Both the position numbers and the translations under genes were made by a program. 64,000 nucleotides of DNA, from contig RHDP01000001.1 in assembly GCA_003725745.1 (NCBI GenBank), forward strand, positions 2,509,501 through 2,573,500, read 5' to 3'. Under the pieces are notes generated by a model. It was not told the origin of the DNA, did no database searches, and was given only the letters and a program-made list of their open reading frames with translations. How positions within the stretch are numbered: position 1 is the first letter of the stretch; each line of letters opens with the position of its first letter. Below, in pieces: positions 35,424 to 44,006 of the stretch. The stretch is from Streptomyces sp. I6. GTDB lineage: Bacteria > Actinomycetota > Actinomycetes > Streptomycetales > Streptomycetaceae.

Positions 35424-36290
35424 GTGAGCGCCTTGTCCCTCGCCCTGCTGCTGACCACCGCCGCCGCCACGGCTGTGGGCGCCGCCGCCCTGCACACCAC
35501 TCTCGGGCTGCGCCGGCAGGTCACCGCCCTGCGTTCGGAACTGGCCGCAGTGAGCCGCCACGGGAGCGGCCCCTTCGGCTCCGTACCGCAGGCCCGCACG
35601 GCCCCCGCCGCCGAGATACGCGCGGCCGTCGCCGAGGCCCTGGCCGAGGAGCGCGAGCGCGAGCTGGCCGAGGCGCGCGCCTTCTGGGCCGCGCAGGAGG
35701 CCCGCGAGGCGGCCGACACACCGCACTTCGCCGGGGATTCCCCGCTGACGATGCTCGGCGGGCTGGCGGACGTCGGCGAGGACGGGCCGATCCACCTGCC
35801 CAAGCAGGCCGACTTCGCCGGCCTGGAGTCACTGGACCGGGAAGCGGCGGAGGCCCTCGAGGAGCTCGCGGAGCCGGAGCCCGCCGAGCAGCCGGCGGAA
35901 TTCGCGGAGGACTCCGCCGAGCTCGCCGCGGCCCGCCGCCGGCACCCCTCGCACCCCGACTTCGTACCGGTGCAGACGCCTGTCGTGACCGACCACGAGC
36001 GGACCGTGGCGAGGCTGGAGGAGCTGGCGGACACCGCGACCGCCCTCACCGACGTACGGCCGGGCCCGCTGGGAACCCTGGACGTGTACGTGTTCGCCGA
36101 CGGCACGACCCTCTGCATGACCCCGGGGCACCGCGAGACCGCGGAGCAGCTCGGGGAGGCGCTGCGCGCCGGGCGGACGCCGGTCCTGCTCGGCGGCTCG
36201 GGCGTCTCCGGCGCCTACTCCCTCACGTTCTCCTGCGGCGCGGGGGAGAACGTCTACATCCTCGCCGACCGCGTCATCGCCTCGCTCTGA
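35424..36290 (+). CDS. Conserved actinobacterial membrane-anchored protein, unknown function
   Basis: 288 residues. One N-terminal membrane segment 'ALSLALLLTTAAATAVGAAA' is followed by a basic then strongly acidic Ala/Glu-rich helical region (residues about 60-165, 'AEALAEERERELAEARAFWA'), likely a coiled coil. A compact C-terminal domain follows: 'LGTLDVYVFADGTTLCMTPG', 'EALRAGRTPVLLGGSGVSGA' and 'FSCGAGENVYILADRVIASL'. GTG 35424 has GGGAG 8 bases upstream. Family not recognised; I believe it is widely conserved in Streptomyces at this place. Confidence 0.78.
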   Translation: MSALSLALLLTTAAATAVGAAALHTTLGLRRQVTALRSELAAVSRHGSGPFGSVPQARTAPAAEIRAAVAEALAEERERELAEARAFWAAQEAREAADTPHFAGDSPLTMLGGLADVGEDGPIHLPKQADFAGLESLDREAAEALEELAEPEPAEQPAEFAEDSAELAAARRRHPSHPDFVPVQTPVVTDHERTVARLEELADTATALTDVRPGPLGTLDVYVFADGTTLCMTPGHRETAEQLGEALRAGRTPVLLGGSGVSGAYSLTFSCGAGENVYILADRVIASL

Positions 36291-36357
36291 GCCGGTCCCG
36301 CGGGCCCGCCGGGCCTCCCGGCCCCGCCGACGGCCCCGGAGCCTCCCGGGCACGCCC

Positions 36358-36681
36358 TCAGAGCCGCGCCCGCCGCGCCGCCGCCTCGACCAGTTCCACG
36401 GCCTCGTGCAGCTCCCCCGGCGAGGCCGTCCCGGTGCGCAGGGCTTCGGACAAATCCGTCCCCGCGACCACCAATTGGTCCGCGACCGCGAAGACACCCG
36501 CGTCGGGCATGATCCACGGCTGCCGGCCCGGCGTCTCGAGGCGCTGGGCGCGCACCGCCAACTCCCTGGCCAGTGCCAGCCCTTCGGCCGCCGCCCCGCG
36601 CTGGAGCCGGCTCTGCGGGGCCGCCCGCAGCCGGTCGGCGAAACGTTCCACGGCCGCCGTCAGAGGTGTCGTATCAAGCAC
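36358..36681 (-). CDS. Small conserved hypothetical protein
   Basis: 107 residues, mostly helical and soluble: 'TTPLTAAVERFADRLRAAPQ', 'GLALARELAVRAQRLETPGR', 'MPDAGVFAVADQLVVAGTDL'. It is convergent with the previous gene and divergent from the DUF4287 gene. No family recognised; codon use is typical of a real Streptomyces gene. Confidence 0.68.
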   Translation of the reverse strand: MLDTTPLTAAVERFADRLRAAPQSRLQRGAAAEGLALARELAVRAQRLETPGRQPWIMPDAGVFAVADQLVVAGTDLSEALRTGTASPGELHEAVELVEAAARRARL

Positions 36682-36780
36682 GCCGCGACCCTATGCGCCG
36701 GTACGGGACTGTTGCCAATACGCGAACGCTGAGGCACGGTGACGTGAAGGACCACACGCGCAATGCGTCCGGAGGCGCCG

Positions 36781-37011
36781 ATGTCCCAAGTCTTCTCCGA
36801 AGAGACCCATCGCAACCTGCTCTCCCGCATTCCCCACTGCACCGGTCGGGACATCGCCGACTGGCTGCGCACCGTCGAAGAAGGACCGTCCCTGTTCCGT
36901 TTCGAGGAGAAGGTCAGCTGGCTCCGGAGCGAACACGATCTCGCGTACGGCCATGCGAAGGCGATCATCCATGAGTACGACCTGAGGAGGGCAGCCCGCA
37001 AGCTGCTCTAG
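36781..37011 (+). CDS. DUF4287-family protein
   Basis: 76 residues matching the DUF4287 pattern: 'CTGRDIADWLRTVEEGPSLF' (usual core: G-hydroxyl-x-W), 'FEEKVSWLRSEHDLAYGHAK' and 'AIIHEYDLRRA'. The fold is a short helical bundle. Function unknown. GGAGG lies 6 bases before ATG 36781; a longer reading from 36763 is less likely. Confidence 0.85.
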   Translation: MSQVFSEETHRNLLSRIPHCTGRDIADWLRTVEEGPSLFRFEEKVSWLRSEHDLAYGHAKAIIHEYDLRRAARKLL

Positions 37012-37036
37012 CGGCACCGGCTCGAGGACGAGCGAT

Positions 37037-37067
37037 GGGCCCGCCCGGCGGATGCCGGAGCGGGCCC
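37037..37067. terminator. Bidirectional hairpin between two convergent genes
   Basis: GGGCCCGC (37037-37044) pairs with GCGGGCCC (37060-37067), enclosing an inner CGGC...GCCG stem. It lies between the stop codons of the DUF4287 gene (+) and the Bax1 gene (-), so it can serve both. Confidence 0.7.
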
Positions 37068-37107
37068 GTCGTCGGTTCGCCGGGCGGCCGTGCGGGCCGC
37101 CCGTGCG

Positions 37108-37994
37108 TCAGTCGTCGCCCTGCAGGATCGACAGCAGACGCAGCATCTCGAGGTAGATCCACACCAGGGTCAGGGTGAGGCCGAAGGCGGCCAGCCAGGA
37201 CTCCTCGCGGGGGGCGCCGTAGTTGATGCCGTCCTCGACCTGCTTGAAGTCCAGGGCGAGGAAGCAGGCACCGAGGATGATGCCGATGACACCGAACAGG
37301 ATGCCGAGACCACCGCTGCGGAAGCCCAGGCCGTCACCGCCGGCGAAGACGGCGAAGAGCAGGTTGACCGCCATCAGCAGCAGGAAGCCCATCGCGGCCG
37401 CCATCACGAAGCCGTAGAAGCGGCGGGTGACGCGGATCCAGCGCATCTTGTAGGCGAACAGCACGCCGCCGAAGACCGCCATGGTCCCGAGCACGGCCTG
37501 GGCGACCACACCGTCCGCGATGTACGTGGACACCGCGCTGGAGATCACTCCGAGGAAGACGCCCTCGAACGCCGCGTAGGCGAGGATCAGCGCGGGCGAC
37601 GGCTTCCGCTTGAAGGACTGGACGAGCGCGAGCACCATGGCCACCAGTGCGGCGCCGATGGCGATGCCGTACGACCTGCCCATGCTGGCCGGGTCGACGG
37701 GCAGGAGCACCCACGACAGGATCGCGGTGAGCACGACGGTGCCGAGCGTCATGGCGGTGCGCGCCACGACGTCGTCCATCGTCATCACACTGGTCGGGGC
37801 GGGTGCCTGCGGCGGGGCACCGACCTGGGCGTCCGCCGGCGCGTAGGGGTTGGTGGCGTACGGGTTGCCGGCGCCCTGGGCGTACGGGTCTCCGCCGACT
37901 GCGGGGCCCCGGCCTGCGGCGCGGTGTTGAAGCCCGCGTAGCCGTTGTCGCGGCTGAACCCCCGTCGCGAGAAGACCGGGTTGCTGCTCCTCAT
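37108..37994 (-). CDS. Bax1-I/YccA-related membrane protein (one apparent frameshift)
   Basis: About 295 residues after repair. A hydrophilic N-terminus ('MRSSNPVFSRRGFSRDNGYA' then Tyr/Pro/Ala-rich) precedes seven membrane helices of the Bax inhibitor 1 superfamily: 'TVVLTAILSWVLL', 'GAALVAMVLALVQSFKRKPS', 'ALILAYAAFEGVFLGVISSA', 'VLGTMAVFGGVLFAYKM', and the final 'WLAAFGLTLTLVWIYLEML'. Members are often linked to ion leak or membrane stress; function here is unknown. The N-terminus (from 37994) and the membrane part are in different frames and join if one G is added at 37892-37893. Confidence 0.82.
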
Positions 37995-38361
37995 CTCACT
38001 CCTCCATGGCCGCCCTGCGCGGCCTTCACACAAGAGTAATGCGGGGGCAAAGACCTCGGCCTAGTGCTGAAGGAGGATCTTTCCTCGATCGTGACTGACC
38101 TGTCGCCCTGCACCCGCCGTGCACTCTCTCCTCACACTACAGCCGGTGAACGGAGTCACTCATTCCCGGGTCGGCGCGGTTCACTCCCGAGGCGGTACCG
38201 GAAGACCGCCGGGGGTGAGGGCCTGGCGTACATGGCTGCGGGCCGGGCAGGGGTACGGGGGCGCGGGCCGGCGTACGGATCGGCGGCGGCGGCGGACGCG
38301 CGGGCGCGGGCAAGCGTTCAAGAATTCAACGGGTGCCGCTCGCGCCGCGGACGCATGAACG
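37995..38361. other. 367-bp gap downstream of bldA and upstream of the Bax1 gene
   Basis: No gene is supported. It must contain the Bax1-gene promoter and the bldA 3' end. An imperfect palindrome GTTCAAGAATTCAAC lies at about 38324-38338. The sequence GCGGCGGCGGCGGACGCGCGGGCGCGGGC near 38281-38310 is GC-rich low complexity. Confidence 0.4.
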
Positions 38362-38443
38362 TGCCCGGAGCCGGACTCGAACCGGCACGGCCCGAAGGCC
38401 AGCGAGGTTTAAGCTCGCCGTGTCTGCATTCCACCATCCGGGC
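38362..38443 (-). tRNA. bldA: tRNA-Leu with UAA anticodon (bldA)
   Basis: An 82-base cloverleaf on the minus strand. The 7-bp acceptor stem is GCCCGGA/TCCGGGC with discriminator A; CCA is not encoded. The anticodon arm is GCGAG-CTTAAAC-CTCGC, giving anticodon UAA, and a long class II variable arm (TGGCC-TTCG-GGCCG) and the T-arm GCCGG-TTCGAGT-CCGGC follow. This tRNA decodes UUA, the rarest codon in Streptomyces, and gates development and secondary metabolism. It is encoded downstream of and antiparallel to the ABC transporter genes. Identification from the anticodon and class II shape is direct; the gene name follows from established Streptomyces biology. Confidence 0.96.
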
Positions 38444-38485
38444 TGGTGACGCGGTCCTGCGTACGCGGCTCTGCGTTCGCACACG

Positions 38486-38491
38486 AGCCTA
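38486..38491 (-). promoter_or_regulatory. Likely -10 element of the bldA promoter
   Basis: On the minus strand TAGGCT lies 42 bases before the mature tRNA start, which would leave a leader of about 35 bases. The -35 region is not clear; a CTGTT-GGGG stretch lies at the right distance. TAGGCT is a good match to the Streptomyces vegetative -10. Confidence 0.5.
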
Positions 38492-38866
38492 TCCGCACGG
38501 CTCACCCCAACAGGGGAACAACGTGCCTAAGTTGTCTTATTTTATTGATGACTGAGAGGTAGTCAGACCTCGTGAGCGGCGGTTTGCACCTGCCGAGGCG
38601 GGCTCCTCGCGCACCCGGCGCCACCCGTGGGAATGACGGAAAGTCGCCGCCCCTGCACACCCCGGGGAACCGGCCGTCGGCGCTCCGGCAGGGCGGGCCC
38701 GCCCCGGAGCCGCACCAGGGGCCACCGTCATACCAAAGGAGGACGGGCTGCCGCCCCGTCAGACCGGAGAGGGCCCCGGGAACGGGCACCGGGACTGACG
38801 ATCCGGCGAGGGTCCCGGCAGCACGATGGAGCGGTCCCAGGAACGCCGCGACAGGAGAGCCGACTC
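38492..38866. other. Gap between the bldA promoter and the ABC transporter genes
   Basis: No gene is supported. It includes an AT-rich patch (about 38530-38550, TTGTCTTATTTTATTGATGA), rare in this genome, that probably marks the divergent promoter area. A ribosome-binding-like AAAGGAGG near 38735 has no convincing reading frame after it. Confidence 0.4.
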
Positions 38867-39637
38867 GTGACCACCACCTCCACCACCGCCCGCGCCACCG
38901 CGGTGGCCGCCCGTGCCACGGATCTGTCCAAGGTCTACGGGGAGGGCGAGACCCGGGTGGTCGCCCTCGACCGGGTCACCGTGGACTTCCGGCAGGGGGA
39001 GTTCACCGCGATCATGGGCCCGTCCGGGTCGGGCAAGTCGACGCTGATGCACTGCGTTGCCGGACTCGACGGCTTCAGCGGCGGATCGGTGCGGATCGGC
39101 GGGACCGAGCTGGGTTCGCTCAAGGACAAGCAGCTGACCCGGCTGCGCCGCGACAAGATCGGCTTCATCTTCCAGGCCTACAACCTGCTGCCGACGCTGA
39201 CGGCCCTGGAGAACATCACGCTGCCGATGGACATCGCCGGCCGCAGGCCCGACCAGCAGTGGCTGCGGCTCGTCATCGACATGGTGGGGCTCTCCGGCCG
39301 GCTCGGCCACCGGCCCGCCCAGCTGTCGGGCGGCCAGCAGCAGCGCGTCGCCGTGGCCCGCGCGCTCGCCTCCCGGCCCGAGATCGTCTTCGGCGACGAG
39401 CCGACCGGGAACCTCGACTCCCGCTCCGGCGCCGAGGTCCTGGGCTTCCTGCGCAACTCGGTACGGGAGCTGGGCCAGACCGTCGTGATGGTGACGCACG
39501 ATCCGGTGGCCGCCTCGTACGCGGACCGCGTCGTCTTCCTGGCGGACGGCCGGATCGTGGACGAGATCGCCGCCCCGACCGCCGACGGCGTGCTCGACCG
39601 CATGAAGGAGTTCGACGCCAAGGGCCGGACCAGCTGA
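38867..39637 (+). CDS. ABC transporter ATP-binding protein (MacB/LolD type)
   Basis: 256 residues. Walker A 'IMGPSGSGKSTLMHCVAGLD', Q-loop 'IGFIFQAYNLLPTLTALENI', signature 'AQLSGGQQQRVAVARALASR', Walker B 'IVFGDEPTGNLDSRSG' and switch His 'VVMVTHDPVAASYADRVVFL' are all present. The 'YNLLPTLTALENITLPM' segment is typical of ATPases that pair with FtsX-like permeases. GTG 38867 is preferred, with AGGAG 10 bases upstream. It precedes its permease by 52 bases. Such pairs export lipids, antibiotics or lipoproteins; the cargo here is unknown. Confidence 0.94.
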   Translation: MTTTSTTARATAVAARATDLSKVYGEGETRVVALDRVTVDFRQGEFTAIMGPSGSGKSTLMHCVAGLDGFSGGSVRIGGTELGSLKDKQLTRLRRDKIGFIFQAYNLLPTLTALENITLPMDIAGRRPDQQWLRLVIDMVGLSGRLGHRPAQLSGGQQQRVAVARALASRPEIVFGDEPTGNLDSRSGAEVLGFLRNSVRELGQTVVMVTHDPVAASYADRVVFLADGRIVDEIAAPTADGVLDRMKEFDAKGRTS

Positions 39638-39689
39638 CCCACGGCTCCACCGCAGACTTCCGGACCCCACCCCAGGACTGACCCACACC

Positions 39690-42221
39690 ATGTTCCGTAC
39701 CGCCCTGCGCAATGTGCTCGCGCACAAGGCCAGGCTGCTGATGACCGTGCTCGCCGTGATGCTCGGCGTGGCGTTCGTCTCCGGCACCCTGGTCTTCGCC
39801 GACACCCTCTCCCACGCCTTCCGCAACCAGTCGGCCAAGAGCTACGACGACGTCGCCGTCGCCGTCTCCTCGTACGCCGACGAGAACGACGCCGGGCGGG
39901 AGCCCGGCATCCCCGAGCAGACCCTCGGCAAGATCGCCGCACTGGACGGCGTCGCCGCCGCCCACGGCCGCGTCGACGGCTTCGCCGGGGTCGCCGACCC
40001 CGACGGCAAGCTGATCGGCGTCGGCTGGTCGAACAAGGGCTCCAACTTCTCCCCCGGCAGGGACGGCAAGGACCCCGCCTACACCTTCACCCACGGCAGC
40101 GGCCCCGCTCGGGACGACCAGATCGCCCTGGACGCGGACAGCGCCGCCAAGGGCCGGTACGCGGTGGGCGACCGGGTCCGCGTCGCCACCAACGGGCCGG
40201 TGCGGGAGTACACCCTCAGCGGCGTGTTCACCACCGGGGACGGCGCCGTGAACGCCGGCGGCAGCCTGGTCCTCTTCGACACCGGCACGGCCCAACGGCT
40301 CTACCTCGAGCCCGGCTACTACCGGGACGTCACCGTCACCGCCACCCCCGGAGCGGACGACACGGCGATCCTGGCCGCGGTGGAACCGCTGCTTCCGGAG
40401 CACGCCGAGGCGCAGACCGGAGAGGCGCTCGCCGAGAAGCAGGCCGCGGACATCGAGGCGGAGCTCGGCGCGCTCCAGCAGGTCCTGCTGGGCTTCGCCG
40501 GCATCGCCCTCTTCGTCGGCGTCTTCCTGATCTCCAACACCTTCACCATGCTGGTCGCCCAGCGCACCAGGGAACTCGCGCTGATGCGGGCCGTCGGCGC
40601 CTCCCGCCGCCAGATCACCCGCTCGGTGCTCATCGAGGCCGCGATCGTAGGAGCCTCGGCCTCGGCCGTCGGCTTCGCCCTCGGCATCGGGCTGACGGTG
40701 GGGCTGCGCCGGGGAATGGCCGCCTTCGGCATCAAGGTGCCGGACGGCCCCCTCGTGGTCTCCGCCACGCCGGTGGCCGCCGCGTTCGCGGTCGGCGTCC
40801 TCGTCACCATGTTCGCCGCATGGCTCCCGGGCCGCCGGGCCGCGAAGATCCCACCGGTCGCGGCCATGGGCAGCGTCCATGCGCCGGCCGGCGCCAAGTC
40901 GCTGGTGTGGCGCAACTCCGCCGGAGGCGCGCTGACCGGCCTCGGGGCGGCGGGCATCGTCGCGGGCGCCTCCGCCGCCGGCGACACCGGGCGCATGCTG
41001 ATCGCGGCGGGCGCCTTCCTCGCGCTGACCGGTGTGATCGTGCTGATCCCGCAGCTCTCACGCCCCGTCATCGCCCTCGCACGGCCGCTGCTCGTCGGCG
41101 CCTTCTCGGTGGCCGGCACCCTCGCCGGGCGGAACGCGGTCCGCAACCCGCGCCGCACCGGTGCCACGGCCTCCGCACTCGCGATCGGGCTGACCCTGGT
41201 CACCGGTCTGTCCGTGCTCGGCGTCACCGTCGGCCGGGCCGTCGACAAGATGACGACGGACAGCATCAAGGCCGACTACATGGTCACGATGGCCAACGGC
41301 GGGGGCCTCGACCGGTCCGCGCTGGCCGCGCTGGAGAAGGCCCCGGGCGTCTCGGCCGTCTCCCCTCAGCAGGCCGTGCACGTCGAGGTGAAGGGCGACT
41401 TCGCCGCCGCGTCGGCCGTCACAGCCGGCGACATCGCGAAGGTCATGAACGTCCAGGTGGTGAACGGCAGCCTGGACACCCTCGCGAAGGGGGGCGTCGC
41501 GGTCGCGGAGAAGACGGCCGCGAGCAAGGGCTGGAAGGTCGGCGACAGCCTGCCCGTCACCTTCGGCGACGGGAAGAAGGGGACGCTGGAGGTCGGCGCG
41601 GTCTTCCGGGACAACGAACTCCTCTCACCGGTCCTGGTGGGCACCGAGGTCACCGACCCGCACGAGGCGAGGCCCCACATCCGGCAGATCCTCGTGAAGA
41701 CGGACGGCGGCCGGAGCGAGGCGAACGAGAAGGCCCTGATCGACGCGCTCGGCGACAACCCCGCCATCGCGGTGATGGACCGGCAGGACATCCGCGACGA
41801 GTTCGGCGGCATGATCAACACCCTGCTGAACATCATGTACGGCCTGCTCGCGATGGCCTTGATCATCGCCGTGCTCGGGGTGGTCAACACCCTGGCGATG
41901 TCCGTCTTCGAGCGGCAGCAGGAGATAGGGATGCTGCGCGCGATCGGCCTGGACCGGCGCCGGGTGAAGCGGATGGTCCGGCTGGAGGCCGTCGTCATCT
42001 CCGTGTTCGGCGCGGTCGTCGGCATCGGTCTCGGGACCTTCCTCGGCTGGGCCGTCGGCGAGACCTTCCGGGACAAGGTGCCGGGCTACGCCCTGGTCCT
42101 GCCCTGGGACCGCATCGGCCTCTTCCTGGTGCTCGCGGCACTGGTGGGCCTGCTCGCCGCGATGTGGCCGGCCCGCAGCGCCGCGCGGCTGAACATGCTC
42201 ACCGCGATCAAGACCGAGTAG
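39690..42221 (+). CDS. FtsX-like ABC transporter permease (MacB type, double unit)
   Basis: 843 residues with two FtsX units. An N-terminal helix 'KARLLMTVLAVMLGVAFVSG' is followed by an extracytoplasmic domain (about residues 45-250) and a first helix group ('LLGFAGIALFVGVFLISNTF' onward). The middle helices ('TGLGAAGIVAGASAAGDTGR') lead to a second extracytoplasmic domain (about 530-700) and the last three helices ('LLNIMYGLLAMALIIAVLGV' and following). Coupling-type motifs 'RTRELALMRAVGASRRQITR' and 'RQQEIGMLRAIGLDRRRVKR' lie after helices in each unit, as expected. Works with the ATPase encoded just upstream, at the cytoplasmic membrane, probably to move substrates outward. Confidence 0.93.
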   Translation: MFRTALRNVLAHKARLLMTVLAVMLGVAFVSGTLVFADTLSHAFRNQSAKSYDDVAVAVSSYADENDAGREPGIPEQTLGKIAALDGVAAAHGRVDGFAGVADPDGKLIGVGWSNKGSNFSPGRDGKDPAYTFTHGSGPARDDQIALDADSAAKGRYAVGDRVRVATNGPVREYTLSGVFTTGDGAVNAGGSLVLFDTGTAQRLYLEPGYYRDVTVTATPGADDTAILAAVEPLLPEHAEAQTGEALAEKQAADIEAELGALQQVLLGFAGIALFVGVFLISNTFTMLVAQRTRELALMRAVGASRRQITRSVLIEAAIVGASASAVGFALGIGLTVGLRRGMAAFGIKVPDGPLVVSATPVAAAFAVGVLVTMFAAWLPGRRAAKIPPVAAMGSVHAPAGAKSLVWRNSAGGALTGLGAAGIVAGASAAGDTGRMLIAAGAFLALTGVIVLIPQLSRPVIALARPLLVGAFSVAGTLAGRNAVRNPRRTGATASALAIGLTLVTGLSVLGVTVGRAVDKMTTDSIKADYMVTMANGGGLDRSALAALEKAPGVSAVSPQQAVHVEVKGDFAAASAVTAGDIAKVMNVQVVNGSLDTLAKGGVAVAEKTAASKGWKVGDSLPVTFGDGKKGTLEVGAVFRDNELLSPVLVGTEVTDPHEARPHIRQILVKTDGGRSEANEKALIDALGDNPAIAVMDRQDIRDEFGGMINTLLNIMYGLLAMALIIAVLGVVNTLAMSVFERQQEIGMLRAIGLDRRRVKRMVRLEAVVISVFGAVVGIGLGTFLGWAVGETFRDKVPGYALVLPWDRIGLFLVLAALVGLLAAMWPARSAARLNMLTAIKTE

Positions 42222-42266
42222 CCGTACGGAGGGCGCATGACGGCTGCCCGGGCCGGGCCCCGCGAA

Positions 42267-42370
42267 GGGTCCCGGCCCGGGTGCCTGCGGGTCCCGGCCC
42301 GGGTGCCTGCGGGTCCCGGCGCGAGTGCCTGCGGGTCCCGGCGCGAGTGCCTGCGGGTCCCGGCCCGGGA
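42267..42370. repeat. 22-bp tandem repeat, about 4.6 copies
   Basis: Units start at 42267, 42289, 42311, 42333 and 42355 (partial). Two subtypes differ at CCCGGG versus GCGAG in the middle. The array fills the 280-bp gap between the convergent permease and cyclopropane-synthase genes, where a terminator would be expected. Confidence 0.9.
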
Positions 42371-42501
42371 GACCGGCCCGCCCCGTTCCGGGAAGGCGCG
42401 GGTCCCGGTCCGGGAGGCCGCCCCTCCCCAGCCGGGCAAGGTGCCGGCCCCGGCCCGGGCAGGTGCGGAGGGACCGGCTCACCGCGCCCTCCTCCGGGAG
42501 G

Positions 42502-43806
42502 TCAGCCCGCCCCGGTCTCGGTCCAGGCGCGGGCCCTGAGCGGCAGGCCCGAGCCGCCGCCGTCCCGGCACCGCACCGCGAGGATCTGGTTGACCCCGAT
42601 CCTGTTGCGCTCGAAGGACACGGCCGACGCGGCCATGTAGAGGCGCCAGATCCGCGCACGGCCGGGCGAGGAGTGCCGTACCGCCCGCTCCCGGTCGGAC
42701 TCCAGGTTCGCCACCCAGGCGCGGAGCGTGAGGGCGTAGTGCTCGCGCAGCGACTCGACGTCGCGGGCCTCGAAGCCGGCCTCCTCCAGGATGGACAGGG
42801 TCCTGCCGAGCGGCGCCAGCTCCCCGTCGGGGAAGACGTAGGCGTCGATGAAGTCGTCCACGTGGTAGGCCGCTTCGTCCTGCTCGGGGCGGCGCGCGAT
42901 CTGGTGGTTGAGCAGCCTCCCCCGGGCCTCAGCAGCCCGTGGAGCACATCGGCGTACTCCCGGTAGCGGACGGACCCGACGTGCTCGGCCATGCCGATGG
43001 ACGAAATCGCGTCGTACGGGCCGTCCTTGACGTCCCGGTAGTCCTGTACCCGGATCTCGATGCGGTCGGTCAGCCCCTCCTCGGCGATCCGCTTGCGGGC
43101 GTACGCGGCCTGCTCCCTCGACAGGGTGACCCCGGTGACCCGGGCGCCGTACTCCCGGCCGCGTGCAGCGCCATCGAGCCCCAGCCGCAGCCGACGTCCA
43201 GCAGCCGGTCGCCCTCGCGCAGGGCGAGCTTGCGGCAGACCAGGTCGAGCTTGTCGCGCTGGGCGTCCTCGAGGGAGCCCCCGTCCCGCCAGTAGGCGCA
43301 GGAGTACACCATCGAGGGCCCGAGCACCTGCTCGTAGAACGCGTTGCCGACGTCGTAGTGGTGGCTGATCGCCTGCCGGTCCCGCGCCTTCGTGTGCAGC
43401 GGGCCTCGGCGTCCGGCGACCTCCTCCGCGGGCGGCGGCACCGGCAGCCAGCAGCGGGGCCCGGCGAGGGCGGTCAGCTCCCGGACGGCCGAGCGGAACC
43501 GCGGATCGCCCAGCGAGCGCAGCCCGGGGCCGGGCTCGGAGCGCTCCCAGAGCATTCCCGCGAGCCGCCCCAGGGCCTCGTACAGATCACCCTCGACGTC
43601 GATCTCACCGGCCACCCAGCCGCGGGCCAGGCCCAGTTCGCCCGGTTTCCACAGCAGCCTGCGCAGGGCTCGCCGGTGCCGGATGACGAGGACCGGGCCG
43701 TCGGCGGGACCGGACTCGCTTCCGTCCCAGGCCCGGACGCGGATCGGGGAGGTTCCCCCAGCAGTTCCTCGGCGAGAGCGGTGAGCCGCGAAGCGGCATC
43801 GGCCAT
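42502..43806 (-). CDS. Cyclopropane-fatty-acyl-phospholipid synthase (three apparent frameshifts)
   Basis: About 435 residues after three bases are restored. It transfers a methylene group from SAM onto double bonds of membrane lipid chains. Seen in order: 'GWVAGEIDVEGDLYEALGRL', 'RQAISHHYDVGNAFYEQVLG', 'MVYSCAYWRDGGSLEDAQRD', the SAM motif 'LLDVGCGWGSMALHAA', then 'AISSIGMAEHVGSVRYREYA' and the C-terminal 'LSILEEAGFEARDVESLREH'. These are spread over frames that join if one base is added at each of the runs 43755-43759, 43154-43156 and 42919-42923. ATG 43806 (MADAASRL) is the start. Three shifts could mean a decayed gene, but the protein is otherwise well conserved, so errors are more likely. 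Confidence 0.85.
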
Positions 43807-43943
43807 GGCGCACACCTCCGTGACGCTGTTTGACGGAAATGCCCAACACCACGTAAACGCCGTCGGCGCGCGGACGCAGTCCCCCGTGGGCAAACGGACG
43901 GCAAAACAGACAACTTCCCCGTACGCGGCGTGCCCAAAGTACG

Positions 43944-43987
43944 CCGAAGGGGCCGTCCGCACCACGGATGGCGGACGGCCCCTTCGG
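43944..43987 (-). terminator. Terminator hairpin after the NDH-2 gene
   Basis: Arms 43944-43960 and 43971-43987 are perfectly complementary over 17 bp with a 10-base loop, 20 bases beyond the stop codon of the minus-strand NADH dehydrogenase gene. The stem contains GGCCCCTTCGG. Confidence 0.85.
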
Positions 43988-44006
43988 GGGTACTACGGCG
44001 GGGAGG

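Noticed and set aside
32927-36118. A 1063-codon open frame on the minus strand
   Set aside because: It lies antisense to well-supported SGNH, thiolase and hypothetical genes, and its translation is Ala/Arg/Ser-rich with no domain. It is a high-G+C shadow frame.
38735-38866. Upstream start for the ABC ATPase, from a good AAAGGAGG near 38735
   Set aside because: The frames after it do not give a plausible N-terminus, and GTG 38867 begins just before the conserved ATPase fold.
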